From Intoshia linei (taxonomy: Eukaryota; Orthonectida; Rhopaluridae): a stretch of DNA of 38,143 nt. The translations under genes and the position numbers were made by a program. The notes beneath the pieces are model-generated. The model was not told the DNA's origin. It did not search any database and saw only the letters and a program-made list of their open reading frames with translations. The DNA lies in the NCBI GenBank assembly GCA_001642005.1, contig LWCA01000230.1, positions 1 to 38,143 on the forward strand, in the 5' to 3' direction. This document shows positions 9,498 through 20,713 of the stretch, piece after piece (within the stretch, counting starts at the first letter, position 1; every line of letters starts with the position of its first letter).

Positions 9498-12400
9498 CTA
9501 TTTAAAGAGTGTAAATAGCATATATACTAATCTTTTAATTTTAAATGTTTAAATTTAGTTTAGTAACATGATAAAATTTGTATCTAAACACTGAAAAATA
9601 TAAAGTATATAAATTTGTTTGCAAAATCAATAATTTTATATTAAAAAATGTCTGACTTTTGATAAAAATTAAAATTATTATGTTTCTAAACTATTGTAAA
9701 ATATGCAGTGATTACAAGAATTCTTTTAATTTATGTACATTTTAATTGCATGTAAATGAATTCAAAATTTATAATTACGATAAATATTAAAATTTAAAGT
9801 TTTTTTACATATACAAATACAAGTTTGTTTAGTATCATCATGTATAACTGTTTTATGTTTATTTTTACCCTTTAATTTATACGAAAGCATACTTATTAAT
9901 CCCTAACACAATTTGACAGGGTAATAATCTCACATAGTTTAGATTCCAATATTTATACGTATACCAGTAACTTCCTAGCAGGAAGGCACAATCTGTCAAA
10001 TAAAAAAAAGTAATTGTAACAAATTAATTTGATTGTTTGGATTTTGGACCCGGTTTGGAAACTCTATTCTAAGATATGTAATTTAACATAATATAATGTA
10101 TATAATATTTTGAAGCATATTATTAAAAATTTATCAAATTTTGACACACTACATATATGAAAAATAATCTTAATTTTAATATATTATTATTTAAATTGGT
10201 TTGATTAAAAATAATTATGTTAATTAATTTTATGAGTGTGACTATACACTTATTTAACGACGTTCTTTATAAAGCGTTAAATCAATTTATTTTTTGATTT
10301 ATATTTTCTTTAATTCTATGATTGGTTTTATATTTGTATAAATATCTTTATTTTAAGAATTTTAAGATCTGGGAATGAAAGTTTTAAAAATATTCACGAA
10401 AATTTCGTTAAAAATATTATTGAAATTCATTTATTTTATATTTTTCCTTGTATTCTTTGTATTTGCCTATTTGCAGGTATATATAATTTAAAAACAAAAT
10501 ATGCTCGTAAAAACTTTTTATTTATTTTACATTTAAATGTTTTGTTTAAATTATTATAATCAGGCCTGGACACCAATGTCCATCTGAATAATTTTCGTAA
10601 CCCTTTGACAAAAATCGTAAATATTAGTATAAATATTTTTCACATTCACCAGTTACAAAATTATGCAAGATTAGTAGATCAATAATTCTAAACTTATTAA
10701 ATATTGTCGGCCCTGGTTTAAACTTTAAAGTATCAGAAATTATGATTGTATGTTTAGATCAACGACATGGATTTTTATATATGGCTGGTAATTATTTAAC
10801 AGTTTAAATTCGTGATTCAAACTAAAATTACATTTACAGATTATATTGTATCTAGAATCCATCTAGTAATCTAATGTAATCTAGTATCTAGAATCTAAAA
10901 TATTTTTAAAAAAAAAGGGTAATCTGTTGATTTGACTGAGAAACTGCACTTTTTTGGGTTTGCAAATGATATTTATGATAATGCTTATTATTTTAAAAAC
11001 TATCATATATTTTATCTTTATTTATACATTAAAGTAAAAAGTAGTGTGATATGACGGTTCCACCTGAAACAAAATTGGGAACCAATCCTTTAAAGGATTT
11101 ATAATAGTGAATAGTAGGATTTTTAAGTTAGATTTTCAACGTGAATTTATTTATTTGGTAGAATAAAAATGTGCCCTCGCCAGAGCTAGATGCTATTTGT
11201 ACGTAGCACATAACAGTCAACCTAGTCTTTTATAAAATTCTAGGACTTTTTATTTAAATTTTTTAAAAAAAGGTTATTTGGGTTTTGACGATGAGATTTA
11301 TGACAAAGAGTATTGCTTTAAAAAGCGCCCCGGTATACATGTATATGTTTTTTAAATTTTAGGGCGGTTAATTTTTTAGATAAACGGTAAAACACGTAAT
11401 ACAGACAAAAATTTAATTTTATATAAGTAAAGGATAAATAATTGCTCATTTATCCCACATGTTAAGTCTTAAGACTTATATTAATTAATTTGTCACTAAT
11501 TCAATTCCTAAAAAATATATTGCGATTTTACGATTTTCAGAACTTTACATTTTCCAAAGAGAAATTTATATTCTGTTATTAAATGGTTTAATAAAATTTT
11601 TTTTATAAATTTTAAAAATTCCAGAACTTTTAGAAATTAGATACTCACGCAAATATTCAAATTTATATTGATAAGAGTTGCAAAAATATGGGGTGTGTTA
11701 CACAAAAATTGTAATAACCACTTCAGTAATGTATATCTAATTCTATTTAGCCTGTCTACTTGTTTGCGAGTCTTTTTTCTATATGGGTTGTATTTTGCGA
11801 TGTAGCTAATCTCAGTAATTAATTTAAAAATTCAAACATGATAAAAGAAGGGCCGGAAATCTTTTATAGCAGAGGGTTAATTTCTCAAGTTAAAAATCTT
11901 ACGACACTTATAATAAGTATATAATATATTTATATAGCAATATAGAAAGTAAATTCGAAAATAAAATCAAAAGTGGAGTATTAATTATGAGGTTAGATTC
12001 GAAAATTATTTTCTGGTGTATTTTAAAATAAAATTGTTAATCAGGGCTTCCAATTGCAGCAAAAGTTAAATTATTTATTTTTACGAGAGACAATGATAAT
12101 TATTTTTATCAAACTTTTAAATGTAAGAAACAATTACGAATAATTTTCATTCAACATATCTTGTAGGTTTCAATGCTGCGCAAGTGAACCTTGTTTATTC
12201 AGCAATCTATTTCTTTTATTATTTTTTATTAAATTTAATTTATTGATGTGTGTATTTATAATGCTAGGACTCGTTTGATTTATCCAAAAAGGGACAATTT
12301 TTGTTTTTGACCTTGAACGACTCAATTTCTAAAAATGAATATTGTGATAAAAACTTACCATCGTCAAACTGTAATAGAAATAAGAAATGTTTAAAACTCG

Positions 12401-12907
12401 ACTCCTTTTACTTTCTTAAATAAATAGACATATAAAAATTAGAAATACATTTTTACCTAAATTACTTTACAATTGTTATTAAGTAATAATTTTTTTAAGT
12501 ATGACAAATTAAATGAATTATATTAATGTATTATTAACACGAAAACACGTTTTGTCACCACTGGCGTAAATGGAAAACATTTCATCACATAATCCTAAAT
12601 CCATACTAATGGTTTTCTACAGTGGGCGAATCGCTAGTTTTAGAAATATTGGTTGAAGAAACGTTGAAATGAACCTACAACGTATATTAATAAACATACG
12701 TAAATTTCATTATTTCATACTCTTATTTATACTTATATTTTAGGAAAGATGTGTTTTGTATATGTTCTGACATGCTATGTTACAGTTACATCACTCATAT
12801 TAGTATATTCTCTATATTCATATCAAAAAATATCCGAAACAAAACTGAAGAAAGAAATTTTATTGTAGCTATTTACATTATGTTAATGAAGAATTAGATA
12901 AGACTTT
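9498..12907. other. Unassigned region upstream of calpain
   Basis: 3.4 kb with no convincing exon on either strand. It may hold the calpain promoter and a 5' exon. The only distinct feature is the conserved repeat at 11040-11240. The weakly matching ends CAGGCCTGG at 10561 and GGCCCTG at 10709-10715 have no matching target duplication. Confidence 0.5.
11040..11240 (+). repeat. Conserved ~190-bp repeat with hairpin, copy 1
   Basis: Aligns along its length with 34868-35066: TTGGGAACCA..CTTTAAAGGA, ATAATAG, TTAGATTTTCAACGTGAATT, GGTAGAATAAAAATGTGCCC and then CAGAGCTAGATGCT...AACAGTCAACCTAG. The last part can fold as a hairpin. A third, diverged copy is at 28595-28740 in the opposite orientation. 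Confidence 0.7.
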
Positions 12908-12915
12908 AATATACG

Positions 12916-13134
12916 CAGGGCCATGGAGATTCAGAAGTAGGCCCGGTCAGATGGACATTGTAGGCGCCATATCAAAGTTATTTTAAAAATGGGACGCCTA
13001 TACATTGTTTAATCGATCGTTTATTGTCTAAAAATTAAAAATAACAGTTGGAAATAGTATTAGTCATTTTAAAAATAGCTAAATTTATCGGTAGATATTA
13101 ATAAATTAAAATAGTAAGACACTCCACGGTCCTG
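12916..13134. mobile_element. hAT MITE, 219 bp, 7/8 TSD
   Basis: Left end CAGGGCCATGGAGATTC. Right end on the other strand CAGGACCGTGGAGTGTC. Flanks AATATACG (12908-12915) and AATATACC (13135-13142) match at 7 of 8. No coding sequence. Confidence 0.85.
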
Positions 13135-13154
13135 AATATACCAATAATCTAGTG

Positions 13155-13253
13155 CAGGGGTTATCAAACATTTTTATATCACCACCCACACATGAAATAA
13201 AAAATTAATTTTTATATAAATTATTAACCAATCCGTCGTACGTGTATGTAAAG
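13155..13253. repeat. Solitary hAT-like end interrupted by a later insertion
   Basis: Starts CAGGGGTTATCAAACATTTT with CACCACCCACAC inside, the usual look of a hAT end. No matching right end was found downstream. The element 13254-14122 has inserted just behind it, so the remainder may be deleted or too decayed to see. Confidence 0.45.
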
Positions 13254-14122
13254 CAGTGATTCCCAACGTGGGGCTTAGAAAATTTGAGTGGGGCTTGTGA
13301 ATATTTGGTTGGGCTTTAAAAATTTTAGAAAACAAAATAATTGATTATAATTAGTTATTAATGATTTTCTATTGTTACAAATTCATTGATAAGCTCAATT
13401 TTTATTAAAATTTATATATATTTTTAGAGGTATTTTTACATGCGGTTTTGATTACAATTATGGTAATTGAATAAGATGTTGATAATGAATTGACATTCTT
13501 AAATTAATTTTTCGAAAAATATAATTAATATCTTTAAATAAATTATAGAGATTAAATTAGTTTTGATATTTCAAAAAAATTTATTCGGTAAATTGCCAAC
13601 CCTAGAAAAAATCCTTTTTTCCACTATTTTTTTAAAAAATCTAATTTTACTAACCTTTAATGGAAAAATCCACTTTTTAACATTTTTCTTTGTATATATA
13701 AATTATATATATTTATATCTAATTTGAATCATTTTTTAATAATTAATTGATGATAAGTGATCATTTATCACATTTAACTTTAAAGTTATAACTTATAACT
13801 ACTATTTGAAACACAGTGGTAACCTTTACCAGGTAAAGTTACAGCAATGATAATTTTTAAACAAGATAAACTAAACTTTGGTAAATTCGCATATTTTTGA
13901 TAGACTAAAAATATTTACACCAAACTCAAAAATCACAAATGAATTCGGTTTATTGTATGTTATATTTAGGTATATTTAATTTTAATTTTTGCGCAGTAGT
14001 ATATAAACATAAAAAAATCTGTTAATACACCACATGGAAATATTTGTTATAAATTGTAGTGGGGCGTAGAAATTCCGTAAGGATAAAGTGGGGCATGACA
14101 CTTAAAAGGTTGGGAAACACTG
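13254..14122. mobile_element. hAT MITE, 869 bp, perfect TSD
   Basis: Left end CAGTGATTCCCAACGTGGGG. Right end on the other strand CAGTGTTTCCCAACCTTTTA. TSD ATGTAAAG is perfect at 13246-13253 and 14123-14130. Subterminal GTGGGGC motifs repeat at both ends. About 13590-13680 resembles the family-A internal repeat. Confidence 0.92.
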
Positions 14123-14659
14123 ATGTAAAGTATTATAGTTAAAAATGAATTCCTGCTTGTTTGTTACTATTTATTTAGAAAAGGAAGAGACGTCGAATTT
14201 AAAACACATATTTTAGGTCATATTTAAAAAACATTACCATTATCGTACATTTCAATCTCAGAAACTTGCATCTTTAAAGTCAAAAACCCAAAGTATTCTT
14301 TATTTTAAAAGTGAAAAGTCCCATATTTTTAAAAAATGCAAATTCTACATAAAATATTTGAACCCCATATTTGGCATCATAGAAACATTTACGCGGTGAA
14401 GTAATGTTACCAAAATTGAGTATAATTAAATAAATTTAAAAATGATATTAACAAAGTTATATTTCCGTTCATAATATAGATTCTTCTAGATTTATTCTGA
14501 AATTTTAATGAATAATCATTTTTGACCAGGCATACGTAGATTTGTCAGGTTAAAATTTAAGATGTGATACATTGATAGTTTTAAATTTCCTAGAATTTGT
14601 TTTTTAAAATAAATGGTAACGGACAAACATACATTTTTAGCTATATTATTTTTATATAT

Positions 14660-15277
14660 GTCGTATAGAATGTATAAAACTTTCATTTATATTTTAGTTT
14701 AATTTTGGGTTTTAGCAATTTTTTTTGAACCAAAATTTAAGGGGGGTTTTTTTAGATTTTTTTGTAAACCAAATTTTAAGGAACGATTCTTAGAAATTTT
14801 TTTTTAAACCAAACTTTCACGGGGGGTCTTTTAAGATTTTTTTTGAACCAAAATTTTAAGAGGGTTTTTAAGATTTTTTTGGAACTAAACTTTTAAGAGG
14901 GGTTTTTAGGAATTTTTTTTGAGCCAAACTTTAAAGGGGGTTTTTTAGGAAATTTTTTTTTCCAAAATTTCAAGAGGGTCTTTTAAGATTTTTTTTGAAC
15001 CAAAATTTCAAAAGGCGTATTAATGCTGTTTCTACATTGATATCAATTATCGTTCAATTGATAAGTATAAAATTTTTCACTACAATCCCTCGAAATTTTA
15101 GTTCAAAAAAAATTTTAAAAACCCTCTTAAAATTTTGGTTCAAAAAAATCTTAAAAACCCCTACTCAAAGTTTGGTTCAAAAAAAATTTCCTAAAAATCC
15201 ACCTTAAAAGTTTGATTTAAAAAAAATTCAAAGAAACGCCTTTAAATTATAAATGAAAGTTTTACACATGATACGAC
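14660..15277. mobile_element. Foldback element with tandem-repeat arms
   Basis: Outer inverted repeat: GTCGTATAGAATGTATAAAA on the left, and GTCGTATCATGTGTAAAACT read from the right on the other strand. The left arm (about 14703-14998) is roughly eight units of 38-40 bp, each of the type GGGTTTTTTAAGA followed by TTTTTTTGAACCAAAATTT. The right arm (about 15094-15240) has about four inverted units. The small open frame at 14995-15207 is simply the repeat translated. No TSD was identified. Confidence 0.75.
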
Positions 15278-15345
15278 TAACCCATAGAATGTGTACATTC
15301 TACGACTTGCCCGTGGAATGTGTACATTTCACAGTTGTACACATT
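15278..15345. repeat. GAATGTGTACATTC short repeats beside the foldback
   Basis: GAATGTGTACATTC, then GAATGTGTACATTTC, then the inverse GTACACATTC within 60 bp. GAATGTATAAAA also appears at the left end of the foldback, so these are probably outer parts of the same element. Confidence 0.5.
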
Positions 15346-15424
15346 CTATGCAACATATATAATTAATTAAGAATAAAAATTATTATAAAATATATTTTTA
15401 ACATATATATATTTGTAAATAGTT

Positions 15425-16257
15425 TTAATTTTTGGCCAAAATTTTAAAATGACTACTTTTTTTATTTCCTGTATAACATTCCTGCTCATGTTGAGAAACC
15501 TGGTCTAGAATATTATGTGATTGTATTTTTATAATTAATTTGATATTTTTTACATTTAGTGAAGCCATCGGTTGTATTTTCTGCATAGTCTTGGCTTTTT
15601 CAATATTATTCATTGCAACGAATAAGTAAACGTTATAATTAATTAATTCTAAAACTGTAACACTAGATTTCATAGATTTAAAAAACCATAAATTCTACAT
15701 TGATGTACATTTTAAAATTTAAATAAATAACAAAATGTCATATTGTAAATATCGAATCTTGCAAAATCAAAATATTTTTGATAAAACATAATTGAATACA
15801 CATAAACAGTGATTTGCTTAAATTTTTTTATAATAAAAAATAAATTGTAAGTTCTTTTTAGTATAATTATTCTAGAAAAAAATTTAGCGTAATACACAGA
15901 ATCAGAAAGATAACAAATTTTAACTAAGCGTTTTTTATGTTAGTAGTTATGCTCATTAAAATTTACTATTCATTTAAAAACCTTATTTTTAGATGTGTAT
16001 ACTTTACGAGAATAGATTTGAAAGTAAAATGTTATAATTAATGTTTATAAATACAGATTTAACCAAAATTTGGGGTTATTCCATTTTGTAATATTTAAAT
16101 TAGAAATGACCTTTTCAATTTTATGCTTTAAATAATTAATGATAGGATTCTTTTTTTCGATATGAATATAAATGATGAATTGCAGTGACGTACTGAAATT
16201 GTCAATATGGATAATTTTTTGATTGATAGTATCTAAAAATTCTCCAAGACACGTCAT
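15425..16257 (-). CDS. Hypothetical protein, two-exon model, 138 aa
   Basis: Exon 16257-16111 starts MTCLGEFLDTINQK and ends KHKIEK at an AAG|GTCATT donor. Exon 15694-15425 starts after ATGTAG, reads NLWFFKSMKSSVTVLELIN and ends FKILAKN then TAA. Both exons are in phase, but the intron (416 nt) and the start are predictions. No family recognised. An in-frame TAA lies directly upstream of the ATG. It begins 226 bp beyond the stop of the next gene on the same strand and could be that gene's missing C terminus if an intron was misjudged. Confidence 0.45.
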
Positions 16258-16483
16258 TTAAATTTTATTCTTAAATTTCAACGAAATACAAAATGGAATA
16301 GACTCACTCATTTGTATTAATCTATTATTTCTAGTAAATGCAAAAGTCAACTCGAAGATAAATAAAATTTAAAAGGAAAATAAAAATTAGATAATTTAGT
16401 TATTAAAAATTAGTATACCATGTAAATCTGATACATATCATCTTAATTTGTTAATATTAAATCAAAACCTGCAAAAATAAAAT

Positions 16484-19095
16484 TTATTTGCACACTTCAA
16501 TAAAATTCTGAATGAGAATTTTAATATTTTGATTTTTAGAAAAAAATTTAAATTGACACCGATTACTGAAAATATTTTTTTCATTGACAAGTGAAAGAGA
16601 TTGCTGAAAATCTTCATTTTCTTCCATTTCATAATTTTCTACATTATCAACATAACAGTAATTACCCATCATAAATTTGACATGTAAACAAGGGTACTTG
16701 CTAGAAATTTTATTCAAAATATCCGAGTAGTTTAAATACAATACATTTGTAAAAAGAGAATAAAAAAAAGATACAAATTGATAAATTGATTGAAATAATG
16801 TAGAAAAGCTGAATTTGAAATTTTTTTTAAAATATTTTAAAAAATTGAATACTGTTGGAAATATGAGTTCGCCATCTACAATTAGTCCAATTATCATTAA
16901 ATTATTCAAATTATTTTCAATCTTTTTTTGGGTTTTTAAATTTGAATTATTATAGATATTACGATTTTTGAAATGTGCTGTTTTAGGTCTATTTTTATTA
17001 TTTGGTATATTTTCAATTGAATCAGACTCACTTGACGTGTAATAACAATCTGTTGATATTGAACCCCACGAGTTATCCAGAATTTGAAATTCATCATCAT
17101 CCATGTCAGAATCAATTTCCTTTACACTTTCAAAACAAAAAGTATGACTTTTACGTTGTGTAATGTTAGACTTTTTACAAATTTTGGATTTTTCATTTTG
17201 TTTTATTTCAGGTATATATGCTGTTTTATATTTGCCATCGGATTCCTCCTTTTTTAATTGTTTCCAGTTGCCCTTCTTTTCATTCATTTCACCAAAAAAG
17301 TTTTGGAAAAACATCATGCTGATTGGACCTCTCAAATGAAATACAATATTATGGCCTACAAAATCATATTCATATAAAATTTCAATTAAACGATCCGTGT
17401 AAAAATTGATCATATTCACATTAAATATATTCGATTCTTGGACAATATAAGCTAGCACAGTATAACTAAATAATTTAATTAAAAATTTAATAATAAAAAA
17501 AAAAGTAATCTTTATTTTTTAAATGTCTCATTATACATAATTATATAATAAAATTACTTTTTTTTAAGATAAATGCTTTTGTAAACGGCACTTTTTGCAA
17601 ATTTATCGTCTCCGATAAAAATAACCAATTTTTCATTTACTATATTTAAAAATGTAAATATTTATAATACAAACTAATTCCTCGTTAACGGAATAATTGG
17701 TCCAGAAAAAAATCTCACTCGGTTACGAGGATTTTTTTGGGAAAACATTCTCGTTAACGAAATTTTTTATAAATAATGCATATATTAAAACAGTGGTTCT
17801 CGATTGGGGTTCAAAATTATATGACTGGGGTTAGTAAGATTCAAATAAAATATGGAAAAATTTTAATCAACTTTTATTTATTTTTATAGAAGAATTTTTA
17901 TTATTTATTACCGAGTTTCTAGATGTTCATTACCCCGAAGCTTAGATGACCGCTACATTATTATTTCAAAAATCCCACTTTTATCCACCATTAATAAACT
18001 TTAGTCAAAAATACCATTTTAAGCCCTAAAGAAAAATCCGATTTTACGAAATCATATGAAAAAAATTAACTTAATCAAAACCACAAAATAAAAAATCCAT
18101 TTTAATAACCCTTAAGGTAAAAATACCCCTTTTTCCAATATTTTTTTGCAAAACACGATTTTACCAAATTTTATGAGAAAAACCTCTTATTCCAACCCCA
18201 AAATAAAATCCAATATTATCAACGCTTTAGGGAAATACCCTCTTTTTCCAATATTATTTTGAAAAATACGATTATACTAAATCTTATGAGCAACAACTTT
18301 TTAATCAAAAACTCAAAATAAAAAATAAAATTTTAGCAACCGTCAATCAAAAATTCTTCAATTTCAAATATTTTTTTGAAAAACACTATTTTACTAAATC
18401 TTATGATGAAAAACCTTTGAAATTTTTTATCAATGTTTTATATTTCATGTTTTCCTTGGGCTCCAAAAAAATAAATATTTTGAAATGGGGTTCGTAAACT
18501 ATTTGAAACGAATACTATTGCATTAAAATAATGAAAAGATTTTAATTTCAATTACTTAACATATATTTGCAGGTATATATCAAAAAAAAATAATTTTTTT
18601 TACATCTTAAAGTTTTAGTATAATTATGATGCTAATCATTTTAAGTTAAAATTTAACGGAACTTTTTGTACTTTAGAAAAAAATTAAATAAAATTCATAG
18701 TCCGTTATTCAGGATTTTTTTTTTGGATAACGAGGAATTCAGTTAAATAGGAATTAGCCTGTATAAATGTAACATAATCGTCCTTACCGATTAAATAGTG
18801 TCCAACCACCAATTTTATAAATTTTTATTTAAAATAGCCAATCAAAATAATAATAAACTATTGAGTTTATAGATATGTATGGTAGATACTATATATCCAT
18901 ACAGTTTATATATAAAAATTTTTGAAATGCGAATACAGCACATATTTTGATAAGTAATGCTAAAATAAAGGCGGCCCATATATACTAATATATACAATTA
19001 CCTTCAATTTGAAGATGGACATTTTGATAAACATTCTTTGATATTTTATTTTCGGGGAAAGTAATAATATAGTCATCATCCTCAAAATTAGCCAT
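16484..19095 (-). CDS. Unrecognised protein, three exons, 385 aa, acidic low-complexity middle
   Basis: Exons 19095-19002 (MANFEDDDYIITFPENKISK), 17639-17558 (NEKLVIFIGDDKFAKSAVYK) and 17465-16484. All junctions keep phase (GTA and AAT codons are split), with GTAATT donors and AG acceptors. The third exon continues with YTVLAYIVQES and HNIVFHLRGPISMMFF, then a charged Ser/Asp/Asn-rich stretch (about residues 115-240), then hydrophobic strands. The strand-helix-strand start with a late RGP motif faintly recalls longin-type trafficking proteins such as MON1/CCZ1, but this is not an assignment. Intron 17640-19001 carries a Tigger-type element split by a hAT MITE. The stop is TAA at 16484-16486. 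Confidence 0.7.
17670..18761. mobile_element. Tigger-type element split by a hAT MITE
   Basis: Left end CAAACTAATTCCTCGTTAAC. Right end on the other strand CAGGCTAATTCCTATTTAAC. TA lies on each side (17668-17669, 18762-18763). The interior ACGAGG/CCTCGT motifs repeat. About 730 bp of its length is the later hAT insertion 17791-18520, leaving roughly 360 bp without coding capacity. Its left end is 28 bp upstream of the acceptor of exon 17639-17558. Confidence 0.75.
17791..18520. mobile_element. hAT MITE (family A), 730 bp, with internal tandem repeats
   Basis: Left end CAGTGGTTCTCGATTGGGGT. Right end on the other strand CAATAGTATTCGTTTCAAAT. Flanks TATTAAAA (17783-17790) and CATTAAAA (18521-18528) match at 7 of 8. 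The interior at 17940-18420 is about three to four units of roughly 120-130 bp, each with CCCAAAATAAAAAA.CCA and CCCTTTTTCCAATATTTTT. It is inserted in a Tigger-type element. Confidence 0.88.
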
Positions 19096-19556
19096 TACGA
19101 ATAATTTATTTCTATGTTGTAGCAACCTTTAAACCAATTTGATACAATGGTTTCCAAGATTTTATATTTTATATATACATTTTTCAATATAAATTTAAAC
19201 ATCAGACAAATTTAATGGATACCGTAAAATTATAAATTATTATTTATCACACTATAAAAATTAAGTACAATTGTAATGTAAAATTAATTCATTTCAGATT
19301 TTGAAAAATAATTTAAATATTTGACTAAAAATTTATATAAAATAACGTGTAAATAATCCATTTCTAGTCAATCTAAAACCTCTAAAAATTCAACACCAAA
19401 TGATCAGTTTATCAGTTTTATTTACAAAAAATATATATGATATTGTATAAACTACAAATATTTGTATTAAAACATATACTATTCTCATTATAAATATTTG
19501 TTCAATAATTTTAAGATGATGGACATAAAAAAATATTAAATAAAAATCATTTAAAA
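19096..19556. promoter_or_regulatory. 461-bp divergent intergenic region, candidate shared promoter
   Basis: Lies between the start codon of the 385-aa gene (minus, 19095) and that of the 124-aa gene (plus, 19557). No coding exon or transposon end was recognised. A shared promoter is inferred only from the head-to-head arrangement; no motif was identified. Confidence 0.35.
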
Positions 19557-20192
19557 ATGGGAAGCTTATGCTCAAAAAAAGAAGACGATAATGTGGTATA
19601 AATATACTTAGATATCCACAATGTACTTTAAAAAAATTAATTATAATTTCATGATATTCACATTAGGAAACATTAAATAATCAACAAATAAATGAAGAAA
19701 ATAACGATTTGATAAAATATGCTACAACTCCACAAATTAGTATAAAAAACGGATGTGAAGATATTGTGTATAAAAATTTTGGTGCTGATTTAGACACGTT
19801 GAAAAATAAAGATGCAGACGATTTGATTAGCTCACTCAATGTTACAGGTGAAAAATTTAAATAATATAATAAACATAAAAATTTTACAAATACAGACAAT
19901 ATTACAATTATATCAGCCTGGTCTCAGTCAATTCGGATGAGAACTAAAAAGTTAAGATACAAATTTAGCCAACCAAACTTTAAAAATTTTCAACCCTATT
20001 TTTAGTTTATTCAGTGCTACCAATAATGTAATTAAGAAAAATGGCATTTAAGATTAACTAATTAATATGTAATATTCAAAATTAGAGGACAGTGAAAAAA
20101 AAACAGATGAATGTGATTCAGAAAATCAAAATAAAGAAATACGACGTAATTATATTAAAATTCTCATCATCTATCGAAGGTTCCAATCTTAA
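19557..20192 (+). CDS. Small protein with N-myristoylation-type start, four exons, 124 aa
   Basis: Exons 19557-19595 (MGSLCSKKEDDNV), 19667-19847 (ETLNNQQINEENNDLIKYAT through DDLISSLNVT), 19896-19950 (NITIISAWSQSIRMRTK) and 20093-20192 (EKKTDECDSENQNKEIRRNY to RRFQS then TAA). Donors are GTATAA, GTGAAA and GTTAAG; acceptors end TTAG, ACAG and ACAG; phases agree throughout. Gly2 with Ser and Lys following, plus Cys5, fits a dually acylated (myristate, palmitate) membrane-anchored protein. The family is not recognised and the rest is hydrophilic. The final acceptor (GGACAG) was chosen because a nearer AG would create an early stop. Confidence 0.65.
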
Positions 20193-20238
20193 TATAACCA
20201 ATAAGATTAATTTTAACTCTTAAAAATTCATAAATTTT

Positions 20239-20258
20239 CCGTTTCCCGAAGGGAAACG
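20239..20258. repeat. Short perfect hairpin
   Basis: CGTTTCCC, loop GAA, GGGAAACG: an 8-bp perfect stem in the 337 bp between two convergent genes. It may act in the 3' ends or be chance; no run of T directly follows. Confidence 0.4.
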
Positions 20259-20529
20259 TTTTGACAAGTTTTTTCTAATGTTAAACTTAACCATGAATTA
20301 GGTAACATATATTATACACTAACTTTAGAACTCAAAGTAAGGTCACTACTGACGCCAGAAACCGAAACAAAAAAATACGCATATTTTTCTCTTCCTATTA
20401 CATTGTGCAATGACAAATTGTCCTTTAATTTTGAAGATTCAGTTATTTAATATTTTTAATAAATGTACATAATAATTTCAATTTTTAACATACTATAATT
20501 ACTTTTATAAATATTATTCATATTTTATT

Positions 20530-20713
20530 TTAACAATTCTCATAATTATTGCCGCATAATTCAATGATACTTTGCTTACTTGCAATCGAATAATAAGAAA
20601 CATATATTCCCATTTCACTTGACCCCAAACTTGTAACACATCGTAAATGTTCAAATGCAATATGAATCAAACTAAATCTTTTATTAATAGAGTAAGTAAA
20701 TAATACATTTAAA
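20530..20713 (-). CDS. CIT: Terminal CNH exon of the citron-like gene
   Basis: Begins after GTATGTAG and reads LNVLFTYSINKRFSLIHIAF, then SLGSSEMGIYVSYYSIASKQ, then SIIELCGNN to a TAA stop. This follows the order of the citron CNH end (LFVTHFNSLEVIEI, then GPAISSGAIYLASS, then VICCKGN). It converges on the plus-strand 124-aa gene, 337 bp away. Confidence 0.72.

Noticed and set aside
10561-10715. Possible short hAT MITE (CAGGCCTGG ... GGCCCTG)
   Set aside because: End match is only about 7 bp and the flanking 8-mers differ completely.
14995-15207. 70-codon plus-strand open frame
   Set aside because: A translation of the foldback's tandem repeat (KNPPL/KFWF-type repeats), not a protein gene.
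15712-15897. 61-codon minus-strand open frame
   Set aside because: Phe/Tyr/Ile-rich AT translation inside the predicted intron 15695-16110.
19390-19899. Two minus-strand open frames
   Set aside because: Antisense to, or immediately beside, the exons of the plus-strand 124-aa gene; hydrophobic shadow frames.
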